From: Maricaulis sp048269565 | Lineage (GTDB): Bacteria > Pseudomonadota > Alphaproteobacteria > Caulobacterales > Maricaulaceae | Reading direction: 5' to 3' | NCBI RefSeq assembly: GCF_048269565.1 | Contig: NZ_JBLXIK010000007.1 | Span: 62,001 to 126,000 of the forward strand | Length of the DNA: 64,000 bases | Part shown: in pieces, positions 40,724-49,188 of the stretch | Layout: the number at the start of each line of letters is the position of its first letter | How positions within the stretch are numbered: position 1 is the stretch's first letter | Position numbers and translations under genes: made by a program | Notes under the pieces: generated by a model | The model's database searches: none | Seen by the model: only the letters and a program-made list of their open reading frames with translations | Told to the model about the DNA's origin: nothing

Positions 40724-41548
40724 CTACCGCAACAGCTCATTAATCGAGGTTTTCGAGCGCGTCTGGGCATCGACGCGTTTGACGATCACGGCGCAGGCCA
40801 GGGACGGTCCGCCCTTGGGGTCGGGCAGGGTGCCGGGGACCACGACGGAGTAAGCCGGGATCTCGCCGCGGGTGATTTCGCCGGTAGCGCGATCGACGAT
40901 CTTGGTCGACTGGCCGAGATAGACGCCCATCGAGATCACCGCGCCGGTGCGCACGATGACGCCCTCGGCGACTTCCGAGCGCGCGCCGATGAAGACGTCG
41001 TCCTCGATGATCACCGGTCCGGCCTGCAAGGGTTCCAGCACGCCGCCAATGCCGACGCCGCCGGAGATATGCACCCGCTTGCCGATCTGGGCGCAGGAGC
41101 CGACGGTCGACCAGGTATCGACCATCGTGCCTTCATCGACATAGGCGCCGAGATTGACATAGGAGGGCATCAACACCACGCCCGGCGCGATATGGGCGCC
41201 CCGGCGCACGGCGCAGGGGGGTACGGCGCGGAAACCGGCGGCCTTGAATTCGGCTTCGCCCCAGCCTTCAAATTTCGACGGCACCTTGTCCCACCAGCGC
41301 GCCCCGGCAACGCCGCCCTCGATCAATCCCATCGGATTGAGACGGAAGCCCAGCAGCACGGCCTTCTTGAGCCATTGATTGACGGTCCAGTCGCCATTGC
41401 CGGAGCGCTCCGCAACGCGGGCCTTGCCGCTGTCGAGCAAGTCGATCGCCGCCTCGACGGCCTCGCGGATCTCGCCGCCGGTTTCGGTCGAGACCGAGTC
41501 GCGATCATCCCAGGCGGCTTCGATCAGGGTCTTGAGCTGGTCAGTCAT
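40724..41548 (-). CDS. dapD: 2,3,4,5-tetrahydropyridine-2,6-dicarboxylate N-succinyltransferase
   Basis: 274 aa, the usual length. It succinylates tetrahydrodipicolinate in the lysine/diaminopimelate pathway. The left-handed beta-helix hexapeptide repeats run from about VPPCAVRRGAHIAPGVVLMP through VGIGGVLEPLQAGPVIIEDD to MGVYLGQSTKIVDRATGE. GGAG lies 7 nt before the ATG. It overlaps the HAD gene upstream by 8 nt, and acts two steps before the dapE product. Confidence 0.95.
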   Translation of the reverse strand: MTDQLKTLIEAAWDDRDSVSTETGGEIREAVEAAIDLLDSGKARVAERSGNGDWTVNQWLKKAVLLGFRLNPMGLIEGGVAGARWWDKVPSKFEGWGEAEFKAAGFRAVPPCAVRRGAHIAPGVVLMPSYVNLGAYVDEGTMVDTWSTVGSCAQIGKRVHISGGVGIGGVLEPLQAGPVIIEDDVFIGARSEVAEGVIVRTGAVISMGVYLGQSTKIVDRATGEITRGEIPAYSVVVPGTLPDPKGGPSLACAVIVKRVDAQTRSKTSINELLR

Positions 41549-42254
41549 GGGTCGGCTCCGCTGTCGTGGATGTCCGCATCTCGCCGAGGAAGGTCGTCAG
41601 GCAATCGGCGGCGAAATGGATATGGTCGGGATCTTCGCCGGCGCGGCTGTGATCTTCGGTTCGCAGGCCTTCCTTCGCGCGGATCAGCACGGTTGTGAAC
41701 CCCATTTCGTGGGCGGTCTTCAGGTTGCGCACGGAATCCTCGAACAGCACCGAGCGCGGCACCGGCAGGGCGAAGCGGGCGGCGAAACGGTCAAAGCCCT
41801 CGCGGTGCGGCTTGGGCGTGAAACCGGCGGCCTCGACGTCGAAAATGTCGTCGAACAAATGGTCGATGCCCAGATGCGCCAGCACATTCTCGGCATGTTT
41901 CAACGAGCCATTGGTGTAGACTAGCCGCTTGCCGGGCAGGGCGGAGAGATGCCGGATCAGTTCGGGATTGGCCGGGATGACGCTGTGATCGATATCGTGC
42001 ACGAAATCGAGGTATTCGCGGATATCGAGCGGATGATTGGCCATCAGCCCGTGCAGGGTTGTGCCGTAATCACGCCAGTAGGTTTTCTGCAGCAGCCGCG
42101 CCTCGTCATGCGGCAGGTCGAGCAGGCGCGCGACATATTCCGTCATACGGGCGCTGACCTGGGCCATCACCGGCGCATCGGAGGGGTAGAGCGTGTCGTC
42201 GAGATCGAACACCCAGTGATCGATATGGGTCAGGTCGGGGCGGTCAGCGGTCAC
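41541..42254 (-). CDS. HAD-family pyrimidine 5'-nucleotidase
   Basis: 237 aa. The haloacid dehalogenase motifs are HWVFDLDDTLYPSDAP (nucleophile Asp and acid Asp), LVYTNGSLKHAENVL (motif II Thr), FTPKPHREGF (motif III Lys) and SVLFEDSVRNLKTAHEMG (motif IV). The DDTLYP form and the small cap fit the pyrimidine 5'-nucleotidase group (SDT1-like). A GTG at 42254 with AGG 8 nt upstream is preferred; it overlaps the preceding gene by 11 nt. The frame is open further upstream without family similarity. Confidence 0.87.
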   Translation of the reverse strand: MTADRPDLTHIDHWVFDLDDTLYPSDAPVMAQVSARMTEYVARLLDLPHDEARLLQKTYWRDYGTTLHGLMANHPLDIREYLDFVHDIDHSVIPANPELIRHLSALPGKRLVYTNGSLKHAENVLAHLGIDHLFDDIFDVEAAGFTPKPHREGFDRFAARFALPVPRSVLFEDSVRNLKTAHEMGFTTVLIRAKEGLRTEDHSRAGEDPDHIHFAADCLTTFLGEMRTSTTAEPTHD

Positions 42255-43239
42255 GTCTGGGGCCTGCAAAATCGGATTCCTCGATCGTGATCCGGACACC
42301 GCCATCGACGGGCTCGGAGATGCGGCGGAAATTCGCCGTGGCATAGCCGCGCTCGGTGCAGCCCGTACGTTCCTCGGCGAGGAAGCGGGCCGGGGCGATA
42401 CAGAAGGCGTCCGTGCCGCCATTCAGCGGCCGGCGCGTCGCGGCATTGATCCGCTCGGCATAGAAATAGGTGTTGGTCGTCTCGAGCCGGGCCGCCAGCA
42501 GGCGGGCGCATTCGCCGGCGTGCAGGCGCCACCAGCCGCGCGACTGCCAGATCTCGCCGGAGCGATAGCCGATCGCGGTGGCGATATCGCCGTCGGACTC
42601 ATTGCAGATCGTCAGGCCGCTCTGGGCATTGCGGGTCATGGCGCGCGATTCCAGCGCATCGATCAGCGCCGTGTTGGCCGGCCGCGTGCTCAGCTCGGCA
42701 TCGGCCATGAAACGGGTGACGGCGCGATCGGTGCCGCGACCGTCATAGCCGTCGACAGCCGTGATCGGATAGCCTGCCGATTGCAACAGACGCTGGATGC
42801 CGGCGACTTCGGCATGTGTGCCGAAATTGTCCGGCCCCACCAGCACCGTCCGGTCGCGCTGATCGCCTTCCCGGACAATGAAATCGCGCGAGGCGAGGCC
42901 GAGGGCGGCGCAGCGTGTGTTGGCGATGACCTCGAAATCGGCCTCATCGACGCACAGGGCCGTGGTGCCGCGCCATTCGCGCACGCCGCCGAGATAGGCA
43001 TCGCTGGTCTTGGCGTAGAAATACAGCGGTTGATCATCGGCCAGTTCGACATTGCCGGCCACTTCGCTGCACTCGCCGGGCCGCATCCGCATCCAGCCCT
43101 GGATCGCGACACCGCCGGCGACCGGCCAGCCCGTCGCGACATGGACGATGTAGCTGGTCTGGTTGCAGACATCATAGGCGCGCGCCGGAGCGGTAGCGCA
43201 AAGCGAGAGGCCGAGGAGGATCAGAAGGCGCATCAACAT
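42244..43239 (-). CDS. Secreted protein with two DUF1036 domains around a peptidoglycan-binding-like domain
   Basis: 331 aa. Signal peptide MLMRLLILLGLSLCATAPARA. The first DUF1036 unit has VCNQTSYIVHVATGW, GWMRMRPGECSEV and LYFYAKTS ... LCVDEADFEV. The second repeats the plan: ICNESDGDIATAIGYRSGEI, GWWRLHAGECARLL, TYFYAERI ... FCIAPARFL. Between them EVAGIQRLLQSAGYPITAVD and GYDGRGTDRAVTRFM resemble a peptidoglycan-binding helix bundle. Probably periplasmic and wall-associated; function unknown. The ATG at 43239 has GGGAG 9 nt upstream. Confidence 0.8.
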   Translation of the reverse strand: MLMRLLILLGLSLCATAPARAYDVCNQTSYIVHVATGWPVAGGVAIQGWMRMRPGECSEVAGNVELADDQPLYFYAKTSDAYLGGVREWRGTTALCVDEADFEVIANTRCAALGLASRDFIVREGDQRDRTVLVGPDNFGTHAEVAGIQRLLQSAGYPITAVDGYDGRGTDRAVTRFMADAELSTRPANTALIDALESRAMTRNAQSGLTICNESDGDIATAIGYRSGEIWQSRGWWRLHAGECARLLAARLETTNTYFYAERINAATRRPLNGGTDAFCIAPARFLAEERTGCTERGYATANFRRISEPVDGGVRITIEESDFAGPRRDR

Positions 43240-43252
43240 GAGGCTTGGCTCC

Positions 43253-43900
43253 CTAACCGGCACCGCCCGGCAACAGCGCGGCGATTTCGGCGCGCAGGTC
43301 ATCGAGGCCCTGGCGTTTGCTGCTCGAGGTCGCCACCACGCGCGGGAAGGCGGCGGGGCGCTTGCGGATCGCCTCGAGCGATTCCTCGATGGTCCGCGCG
43401 ACTTGCGGTGGCTTGATCTTGTCACACTTGGTCAGCACGAGTTGATAGCTCACCGCGGCCTCGTCAAACACATCCATGATCGCCTGGTCGACGGGCTTGA
43501 GGCCGTGGCGGCTGTCGATCAGCAGGTAGACGCGCTTGAGATTGACGCGGCCGCGCAGGAAGGCGCGGGTCAGCCGGGTCCATTTGTCGACCACATCCTT
43601 GGGCGCCTTGGCAAAGCCATAGCCCGGCAGATCGACCAGGCGCAGCTTGCTGCCCTCGAGATTGAAGAAATTGAGCTCGCGCGTCCGGCCCGGCTCGCCC
43701 GAGGCGCGCGCCAGCCCGACCTGGTTGGTCAGCCCGTTGATCAGCGACGACTTGCCGACATTGGAACGGCCGGCAAAGGCGACTTCGGTCCGATCCGGCG
43801 GCGGCAGGTGGTCGAGATCAACCGCCCCCATCAGAAATTTGCACGGGCGCGCAAACAGGAGCCGCCCGGCTGCCAGATCAGCTTCCCGGGACGCGGTCAG
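43253..43900 (-). CDS. engB: Ribosome biogenesis GTPase YihA/YsxC (EngB)
   Basis: 215 aa from the proposed start. G1 is AGRSNVGKSSLI, G2 region GEPGRTRELNFF, G3 VDLPGYGFAKAP, G4 LTKCDKI and G5 TSSSKRQG. EngB helps late 50S assembly. The first ATG (43831) would cut into the N-terminal strand, because CKFLMGAVDLDHLPP aligns with E. coli THFVMSAPDIRHLP. Upstream the frame stays open to a CTG at 43900, which has GGGGAGG 6 nt before it and overlaps the yidC stop as CTGA. I therefore prefer CTG, with the ATG at 43831 as the conservative choice. Confidence 0.9.
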   Translation of the reverse strand: MTASREADLAAGRLLFARPCKFLMGAVDLDHLPPPDRTEVAFAGRSNVGKSSLINGLTNQVGLARASGEPGRTRELNFFNLEGSKLRLVDLPGYGFAKAPKDVVDKWTRLTRAFLRGRVNLKRVYLLIDSRHGLKPVDQAIMDVFDEAAVSYQLVLTKCDKIKPPQVARTIEESLEAIRKRPAAFPRVVATSSSKRQGLDDLRAEIAALLPGGAG

Positions 43901-45687
43901 TTCCCGCCTCCCCTCATGCGGTCGCGGATATGGGCGATCAGCTTGTCGAGCTGGGTCTCATTCCCGTGACGGCGCATGATGACATATTGCTGGGCTACCG
44001 AGAGCGCATTGTTCCACGCCCAGTAAATCACCAGGCCGGAGGCAAAGCCCGCCAGCATGATGGTGAAGACGAAGGGCAGGAAGGCGAAGATCTTCGCCTG
44101 CATCGGATCGGGCGGCGGCGGGTTGAGGGCCTGCTGCGCGGCCATGGTCAGACCCATCAGGATTGGCCAGATACCGATCGCCAGCACGCCGCCGAGAATC
44201 GGCCAGCTGGACGGGTCGAAGGGCAGGAGACCGAACAGGTTCCACATATTGGTCGGATCGGGTGCCGCCAGATCGCGGATCCAGCCGAAGAAGGGCGCGT
44301 GGCGCATCTCGATGGCGTTGAACAGGGTCTGGTAAAGCGCAAAGAAAATCGGTATCTGCGGCAGGATCGGCAGGCAACCGGCCAGCGGATTGATCTTCTC
44401 CTTGCGGTAGAGATCCATCATCGCCTGTTGCTGTTTCTGCTGGTCGGCCGCGTAGCGTTCCTTGATCTCGGCGATCTTCGGCTGCACCGTTTTCATCTTC
44501 GCCATCGAGGCAAAGGCGCGGTTGGCGAGCGGGAACATCACAATCTTGACCATCAGCGTCAGGGCGAGGATGGCGAGGCCGACATTGCCGGTCAGGTTTT
44601 CCAGATGGTGCAGCAGCCAGACGAAGGGCCGCGCCAGGAACCAGAGCCAGCCCCAGTTGATCGCCATGTCGAGCTTCTGGATGCCCTGGTCATTCTGGGC
44701 CGCCTGCAGCACATCGAGTTCCTTCGCACCGGCGAAGATATGCGAGGTCGAGCTCAAAGAGGCGCCGGCGGGCAGGATTTGCGCGGTTTCGACATAGCTC
44801 GATTCAAAGGCCGTGATGCCGGCGCGTTCGATGGTGCGGAAACGGGCGGTGAAATTGCGGCTCTGGTCGGGAATGGCGGCGGCCATCCAGTAGCGCATGG
44901 TGATGCCGGCCCAGCCGCCCACGCCGCTGGCTTCGTCTTCCTCGCCATCTTCGAGCTTGGAGAATTTGCGCTGGATCAGGCGGCCATCGACCACGGCGAG
45001 CGCGCCCTCGAACACGGCCATATTATTGGTCAGGTCGGTCGGCATGCCTTCATCGCGAACCAGGCCGTAGCGCTGCAGCTCGACATCACCGCCTGTGGTG
45101 TTGGTGACGGTGTCGGAAATGGTGAAGAGGTAATTTTCGTCAATGCTGATCGTGCGCTCGAAATGGAGGCCGGAGGCGCTGTCATAGCCGATCACGATCG
45201 GGGTCTCTTCGGTCAGGACATTGCCCGACAGCAGGGTCCATTCCGTGCTGCCACCGGGCAGGTCGGCAAAGCCCGGGGTCGGTGACTGCCAGCCATCGCG
45301 GACGTAGAAGACATCGCCGCTGCCGATCGGGTTGAGCAGGGAGACCAGCTCGCTGCCGCCGACCTCGACCGTGTGGCGACGCAGGCGCAGATCATCGAAA
45401 CGGGCGCCGGTCAGCGAGATCGAACCTTCAACACTTGGTGCATTGATCTCGACGCGCTGGGCCGTGGCGAGTGCTTCAGGCCGGTCGAGTGCGGAGACAG
45501 TCGGTGCCGAGGTCAGGGCTGCCGGGAGATCGGGATCAATACCCTGCTCGACCAGGGCAGCCTGTTCGGCCTCGATCGCGGCGCGCTGGCGCTCCTGCGC
45601 CGGGCCGGTAATCAGGAACTGGTAACCGAGCATGATGACCAGCATCAGCCCCAGCGCGATAAAGAGATTGCGTTGTTCTCCGCCCAT
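43897..45687 (-). CDS. yidC: Membrane protein insertase YidC
   Basis: 596 aa. It inserts and folds inner-membrane proteins alone or with Sec. The N-terminal anchor is RNLFIALGLMLVIMLGYQFL, followed by the large periplasmic domain. The conserved Oxa1 core has LEDLTGNVGLAILALTLMVKIVMF-type segments, MKTVQPKIAEIKERYAADQQ, KEKINPLAGCLPILPQIPIF, and final helices to YVIMRRHG. It lies in the rpmH-rnpA-yidC-engB order. Confidence 0.95.
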   Translation of the reverse strand: MGGEQRNLFIALGLMLVIMLGYQFLITGPAQERQRAAIEAEQAALVEQGIDPDLPAALTSAPTVSALDRPEALATAQRVEINAPSVEGSISLTGARFDDLRLRRHTVEVGGSELVSLLNPIGSGDVFYVRDGWQSPTPGFADLPGGSTEWTLLSGNVLTEETPIVIGYDSASGLHFERTISIDENYLFTISDTVTNTTGGDVELQRYGLVRDEGMPTDLTNNMAVFEGALAVVDGRLIQRKFSKLEDGEEDEASGVGGWAGITMRYWMAAAIPDQSRNFTARFRTIERAGITAFESSYVETAQILPAGASLSSTSHIFAGAKELDVLQAAQNDQGIQKLDMAINWGWLWFLARPFVWLLHHLENLTGNVGLAILALTLMVKIVMFPLANRAFASMAKMKTVQPKIAEIKERYAADQQKQQQAMMDLYRKEKINPLAGCLPILPQIPIFFALYQTLFNAIEMRHAPFFGWIRDLAAPDPTNMWNLFGLLPFDPSSWPILGGVLAIGIWPILMGLTMAAQQALNPPPPDPMQAKIFAFLPFVFTIMLAGFASGLVIYWAWNNALSVAQQYVIMRRHGNETQLDKLIAHIRDRMRGGGN

Positions 45688-45701
45688 GACAGTCAGGCCT
45701 C

Positions 45702-46079
45702 TCAGGCTCGTTGTTTCGCGTTGCCCGGGGCCTCGTCGGACGCGAGGCTCACCAATGCACTTTCGACATCTTGCAGCAAACGCGGCCAGGCCCGATCGGC
45801 GGTAGTCGCGCGTGCAATGAATACATAGTCAAAGCCGGGCCGTCCGTGGAGGGGCAGTAGCAGCCGCGCCGCTTCGCGCAGGCGCCGCTTGACCCGGTTG
45901 CGCACAACCGCATTCCCGACTTTCTTGGTGGCGGTAAAGCCTGCGCCCAAACGCAAAGCGCCGTCCCGCTGGCGTGCCTGAACAACGACACCCGACCGGA
46001 CGGCTTTTTTACCCTGTGCGCAGTGCAGGAACTCACGCCGCTTTTTCAGCCGGTCAATGGCTGGCGGCGTGGTGTCCAT
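45702..46079 (-). CDS. rnpA: Ribonuclease P protein component
   Basis: 125 aa. It is the protein subunit of RNase P, which matures tRNA 5' ends. Family features are RLKKRREFLHCAQGKKAVRS, LGAGFTATKKVGNAVVRNRV and the RNR motif in VRNRVKRRLREAARL. The ATG at 46079 is 6 nt after the rpmH stop. The frame is open further upstream across rpmH, but that part is not RnpA-like. Confidence 0.94.
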   Translation of the reverse strand: MDTTPPAIDRLKKRREFLHCAQGKKAVRSGVVVQARQRDGALRLGAGFTATKKVGNAVVRNRVKRRLREAARLLLPLHGRPGFDYVFIARATTADRAWPRLLQDVESALVSLASDEAPGNAKQRA

Positions 46080-46084
46080 GGTCG

Positions 46085-46219
46085 TTAAGCGGAAAGCCGC
46101 TTGCGGCCCTTGGCACGGCGACGTGCCAGAATTTGACGGCCAGCTTTCGTCGCCATACGCGCACGGAAGCCGTGCCGGCGTGAGCGGACGAGCTGGGACG
46201 GTTGAAAAGTGCGTTTCAC
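46085..46219 (-). CDS. rpmH: 50S ribosomal protein L34
   Basis: 44 aa, the usual size. The product starts MKRTFQPSQLVRSRRHGFRA and ends in RRRAKGRKRLSA, the almost invariant L34 sequence. It begins at a GTG (46219) with GGAG 7 nt upstream, so it is easy to miss. It heads the rpmH-rnpA-yidC-engB operon behind the promoter at 46256-46284. Confidence 0.96.
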   Translation of the reverse strand: MKRTFQPSQLVRSRRHGFRARMATKAGRQILARRRAKGRKRLSA

Positions 46220-46255
46220 GGTCGCGCTCCATCGGCGATCAATTCAAGAGCGGCG

Positions 46256-46284
46256 CTAATACGCATATGTAGGGCGGGCGTCAA
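46256..46284 (-). promoter_or_regulatory. Promoter of rpmH-rnpA-yidC operon
   Basis: On the minus strand TTGACG (46284-46279), a 17-nt spacer and TATTAG (46261-46256) form a near-consensus housekeeping promoter about 35-40 nt before the rpmH start. Confidence 0.8.
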
Positions 46285-46350
46285 GCGCGCCGGCGGCTAT
46301 TCGCATGACAACAGGGTGCCGAAAATGCAGCGGCGGTGTAGGAATGAGCG

Positions 46351-47106
46351 ATGAAAGATCCGGCATTGACCAATTCACCGACCGCAGGAGGGCGGGTCCG
46401 GCTGCGCCTCGCGGCGGGGCTGGTGCTGGCGTCGGCCATGCTGCTGGCGCTCTGGCTGGGCGCCTCGCCGCAGGCGCTGGTCGATCTGGCGCAAGGGAAT
46501 GCAAATGCCGGCTGGATCGGCGACAATCTCCTGCTGGCCAGCCTCGCCTATGCCGCGTTTTATATGCTCGCCGTTACGGTCTCCCTGCCGGGGGCGCTCT
46601 GGTTCAGCATCGGCGCCGGGTTTCTGCTCGGAAGCGGTGCCGCAATTCCCGTCTCGCTGGCGGGAATCACCTTCGGCGCGGCCAATGCCTGGCTGATCCT
46701 GCGTTTTCTCGCCGGGCCCGGCCTGCGCCAGCGCACCAAGGACCGGATTGCGCGTTTTGCCGATGGCTTTCATCGCAATGAGTTTGCCTATGTCATCCTG
46801 TTGCGGGTGCTGCCGCTGCCGTTTTTTCTCGTCAATCTGGCTGCGGCGCTGCTGGGGCATCGCTTCGTGGCGTTTTTTGCCGGCACGCTGATCGGCTCGC
46901 TGCCCTCTGTTGTCCTCTACGCCAATCTCGGGGCGGGGCTGGGTGAGCTGGTCGAGGCGGGCGTGCAGCCGGGTCTGGCGGATCTGACGCGACCGTCTTT
47001 CCTGGTCGCCGTGGCCATGGTGGTGCTGATGGGAGCCGTCGCGATCGGTCACCGGCTGCGGGTCCGGGCGCGGGCCCGTGATGCCTTGTCGCGGTCGGAG
47101 CCCTAG
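46351..47106 (+). CDS. TVP38/TMEM64 (VTT/DedA-like) membrane protein
   Basis: 251 aa with about six membrane segments. The VTT-domain hallmarks are YMLAVTVSLPGALWFSIGAG, FLLGSGAAIPVSLAGITFGA, and the Fx(n)R-P-pattern HRNEFAYVILLRVLPLPFFL then NLAAALLGHRFVAFFAGTLI. DedA-superfamily proteins are implicated in undecaprenyl-phosphate and phospholipid translocation. The stop is 20 nt before the histidine kinase start, so the two may be co-transcribed. Confidence 0.87.
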   Translation: MKDPALTNSPTAGGRVRLRLAAGLVLASAMLLALWLGASPQALVDLAQGNANAGWIGDNLLLASLAYAAFYMLAVTVSLPGALWFSIGAGFLLGSGAAIPVSLAGITFGAANAWLILRFLAGPGLRQRTKDRIARFADGFHRNEFAYVILLRVLPLPFFLVNLAAALLGHRFVAFFAGTLIGSLPSVVLYANLGAGLGELVEAGVQPGLADLTRPSFLVAVAMVVLMGAVAIGHRLRVRARARDALSRSEP

Positions 47107-47125
47107 GATATGGGGCGAAGCATTC

Positions 47126-48589
47126 ATGCCTGAGACATCCCCGCCTCCTGCCGCGCCGACCGGTGCGCTGCCCCGAATGCTCCGCGCGATCGCTGCGGTC
47201 TGCCGCGGCATGATCGAAAGCCTGCCGGGGCAATTGCTGATGCTGACCGTCGGCTTCATCGCGATCGGTGTTGTGCTGGTCTATTTCCCGGCCTCGGCCG
47301 GCTATCGTCTGCAATGGATGATGGATCGGGCCGAGGCAGCGCACCTGGCGGCGCTGGCGGCCGATGTTGCTCCCGGAGGGGCGTTGGGTGAGGACGAGGT
47401 CTGGGCCTTGCTGGCCGGCGCTGACGCTGTCGCAGTCTCGCGGGTGCGCGGCGGCATGAATGAGCTGGTGCTTTATGCCGGCCCGATCGACGGTGAACTG
47501 ACCGAAAGCGATGTTCGCACCACGGGCTGGATCGGGCATGTACGCGACACGATCGAGGCCATGACCGCGGCCCCCGGGCGCTTCCTGCGGATCCGCGCGA
47601 CACCGATGGGCCGGCCCGACGAGCTGATCGACGTCATCGTGCCCGAAGCGCCGCTGAAAGAGGCCCTGGCGGTGTTTTCCCGCCGCTATCTGGTCTATTC
47701 GGCGCTGATTGCCCTGGCCGTTGGCACCATCATCTATCTGGCCCTGTTCTACATGTTCGTCCGGCCGATGCGGCGGCTGGCGACGGCGATGATCCGTTTT
47801 CGCGGCGCGCCGAACGACCCGTCGCTGACGATCCGGCCGGGCGGTGCCCGCAATGAGATCGGCCAGGCGGAAACCGAGCTGGCGCAGATGCAGACGGAAA
47901 TCCGTCAGGCGCTGCTGCAGCGTGAGCGGCTGGCGGCGCTCGGCGAGGCGGTCGCCACCATCAATCATGATCTGCGTAATGTCCTCGCCAGCGCCCAGCT
48001 GGTCTCTGACCGGCTCGCCATGGACAGTGACGACCGGGTGCGCGGCATGGGGGAGCGGCTGGTGCGGGCGGTCGATCGCGGCGTGCGCCTGTGTGAGGCG
48101 ACGCTGGAATTCGGTCGCGCCGAGGAAAGCCCGCCCGTGCGCCGCAGCGTCGTTCTGACCGAACTGATCGAGGAGGCCGCGCGTGATGCCCTGCTGGTCG
48201 AGGGCGAGGCGAGGGTCGACTGGCGCAACCGGGTCGAGCCGGAGCATCGGCTCAATGCCGACCCCGATCACGGGCACCGCATATTCCTCAACCTGTTCCG
48301 CAACGCCATCCAGGCGATGTCGGTCAATGCATCCGCAGCGGCGGTGCTGGAGGTCGTGGTGGTGTCGGAGCCGGGTTTCTGCCGCATCGAGGTCAGCGAT
48401 TCCGGTCCGGGCGTGCCGCCAAGGGCCAGGGACAATCTCTTCCGTCCCTTCGCCGGCTCGACCAAGCGCGGCGGCACCGGTCTCGGCCTGTCCATCGCGC
48501 GCGATCTGGCGCGGGCGCATGGCGGTGATGTCGAACTGGTCTCGACCGGGCCTGAAGGCACCGTGTTCGCGGTGCGGTTTCCGGTCTAG
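47126..48589 (+). CDS. Sensor histidine kinase (orphan)
   Basis: 487 aa. Two membrane helices (LLMLTVGFIAIGVVLVYFPA near 40 and YSALIALAVGTIIYLALFYM near 205) flank a periplasmic sensor of about 140 residues. A HAMP-like linker follows, then the phosphoacceptor box LAALGEAVATINHDLRNVLA with His, and the ATPase domain with NLFRNAIQAM (N box), DSGPGVP (G1), FAGSTKRGGTGLGLSIARDL (F and G2). No response regulator lies next to it. It may share a transcript with the VTT gene. Its stop overlaps coq7's stop in CTAG. Confidence 0.88.
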   Translation: MPETSPPPAAPTGALPRMLRAIAAVCRGMIESLPGQLLMLTVGFIAIGVVLVYFPASAGYRLQWMMDRAEAAHLAALAADVAPGGALGEDEVWALLAGADAVAVSRVRGGMNELVLYAGPIDGELTESDVRTTGWIGHVRDTIEAMTAAPGRFLRIRATPMGRPDELIDVIVPEAPLKEALAVFSRRYLVYSALIALAVGTIIYLALFYMFVRPMRRLATAMIRFRGAPNDPSLTIRPGGARNEIGQAETELAQMQTEIRQALLQRERLAALGEAVATINHDLRNVLASAQLVSDRLAMDSDDRVRGMGERLVRAVDRGVRLCEATLEFGRAEESPPVRRSVVLTELIEEAARDALLVEGEARVDWRNRVEPEHRLNADPDHGHRIFLNLFRNAIQAMSVNASAAAVLEVVVVSEPGFCRIEVSDSGPGVPPRARDNLFRPFAGSTKRGGTGLGLSIARDLARAHGGDVELVSTGPEGTVFAVRFPV

Positions 48590-49188
48590 ATTTTTTCGCT
48601 GACCTTGATTGCCAGGCGGCAGCCGGCCTGGATCAGGCCGGACAGGAGCGGATAGCCCGGCGCGTCTTTGGCGCCTTCCTCGATCGCGAGGTCGCGATGC
48701 GCCAATTCCTCGGTGCGGAACTGGTCGAACCTGTCGGCAAGCTCATCCTCACCCATGGCACGCAGCTCGGTGATCTGGCCGGCATAGTGCTGTTCGATCA
48801 CGCTCTCGACGGCCTCGGTACAGGCATGCGCTGCCTTGTCGCCCATCAGTGCGGTGACGGCGCCGAGGGCGTGACCGGCCATGTTCCAGACCGGGCCCAG
48901 CGCCGTCGGGCGCGCCCGGTGCTTGACCAGCAGCGCGTCGAAGGCCTCGAGATGCGCCTGCTCGTCGGCTTCCATTTCCTCGAGCTGGCGGGCGATGCGG
49001 GCCTTCTGCGGCAGCTTGCCGTAAATCGCCCTCTGGCCGCCATAGATCGCGACGGCGCCGTATTCACCGGCATGATCAACGCGCAGCATCTGTTCGATCC
49101 GGTGCGGATCGCGACGCTTGCCGGGCAGGGGAATGCCTGGCTGGGGTATGATTTCGGTGACAGTCTTTCGGGCGGGCGTTTCGGTCAT
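48586..49188 (-). CDS. coq7: Demethoxyubiquinone hydroxylase (Coq7 type)
   Basis: 200 aa di-iron carboxylate enzyme for the penultimate ubiquinone step. Iron ligands are in LRVDHAGEYGAVAIYGGQ (Glu), EEMEADEQAHLEAFD (ExxH), ESVIEQHYAGQ (Glu) and RTEELAHRDLAIEEGA (ExxH). The two-repeat four-helix layout fits Coq7 rather than the flavin enzyme UbiF. Start overlaps the dsbB stop as ATGA. Confidence 0.93.
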   Translation of the reverse strand: MTETPARKTVTEIIPQPGIPLPGKRRDPHRIEQMLRVDHAGEYGAVAIYGGQRAIYGKLPQKARIARQLEEMEADEQAHLEAFDALLVKHRARPTALGPVWNMAGHALGAVTALMGDKAAHACTEAVESVIEQHYAGQITELRAMGEDELADRFDQFRTEELAHRDLAIEEGAKDAPGYPLLSGLIQAGCRLAIKVSEKI

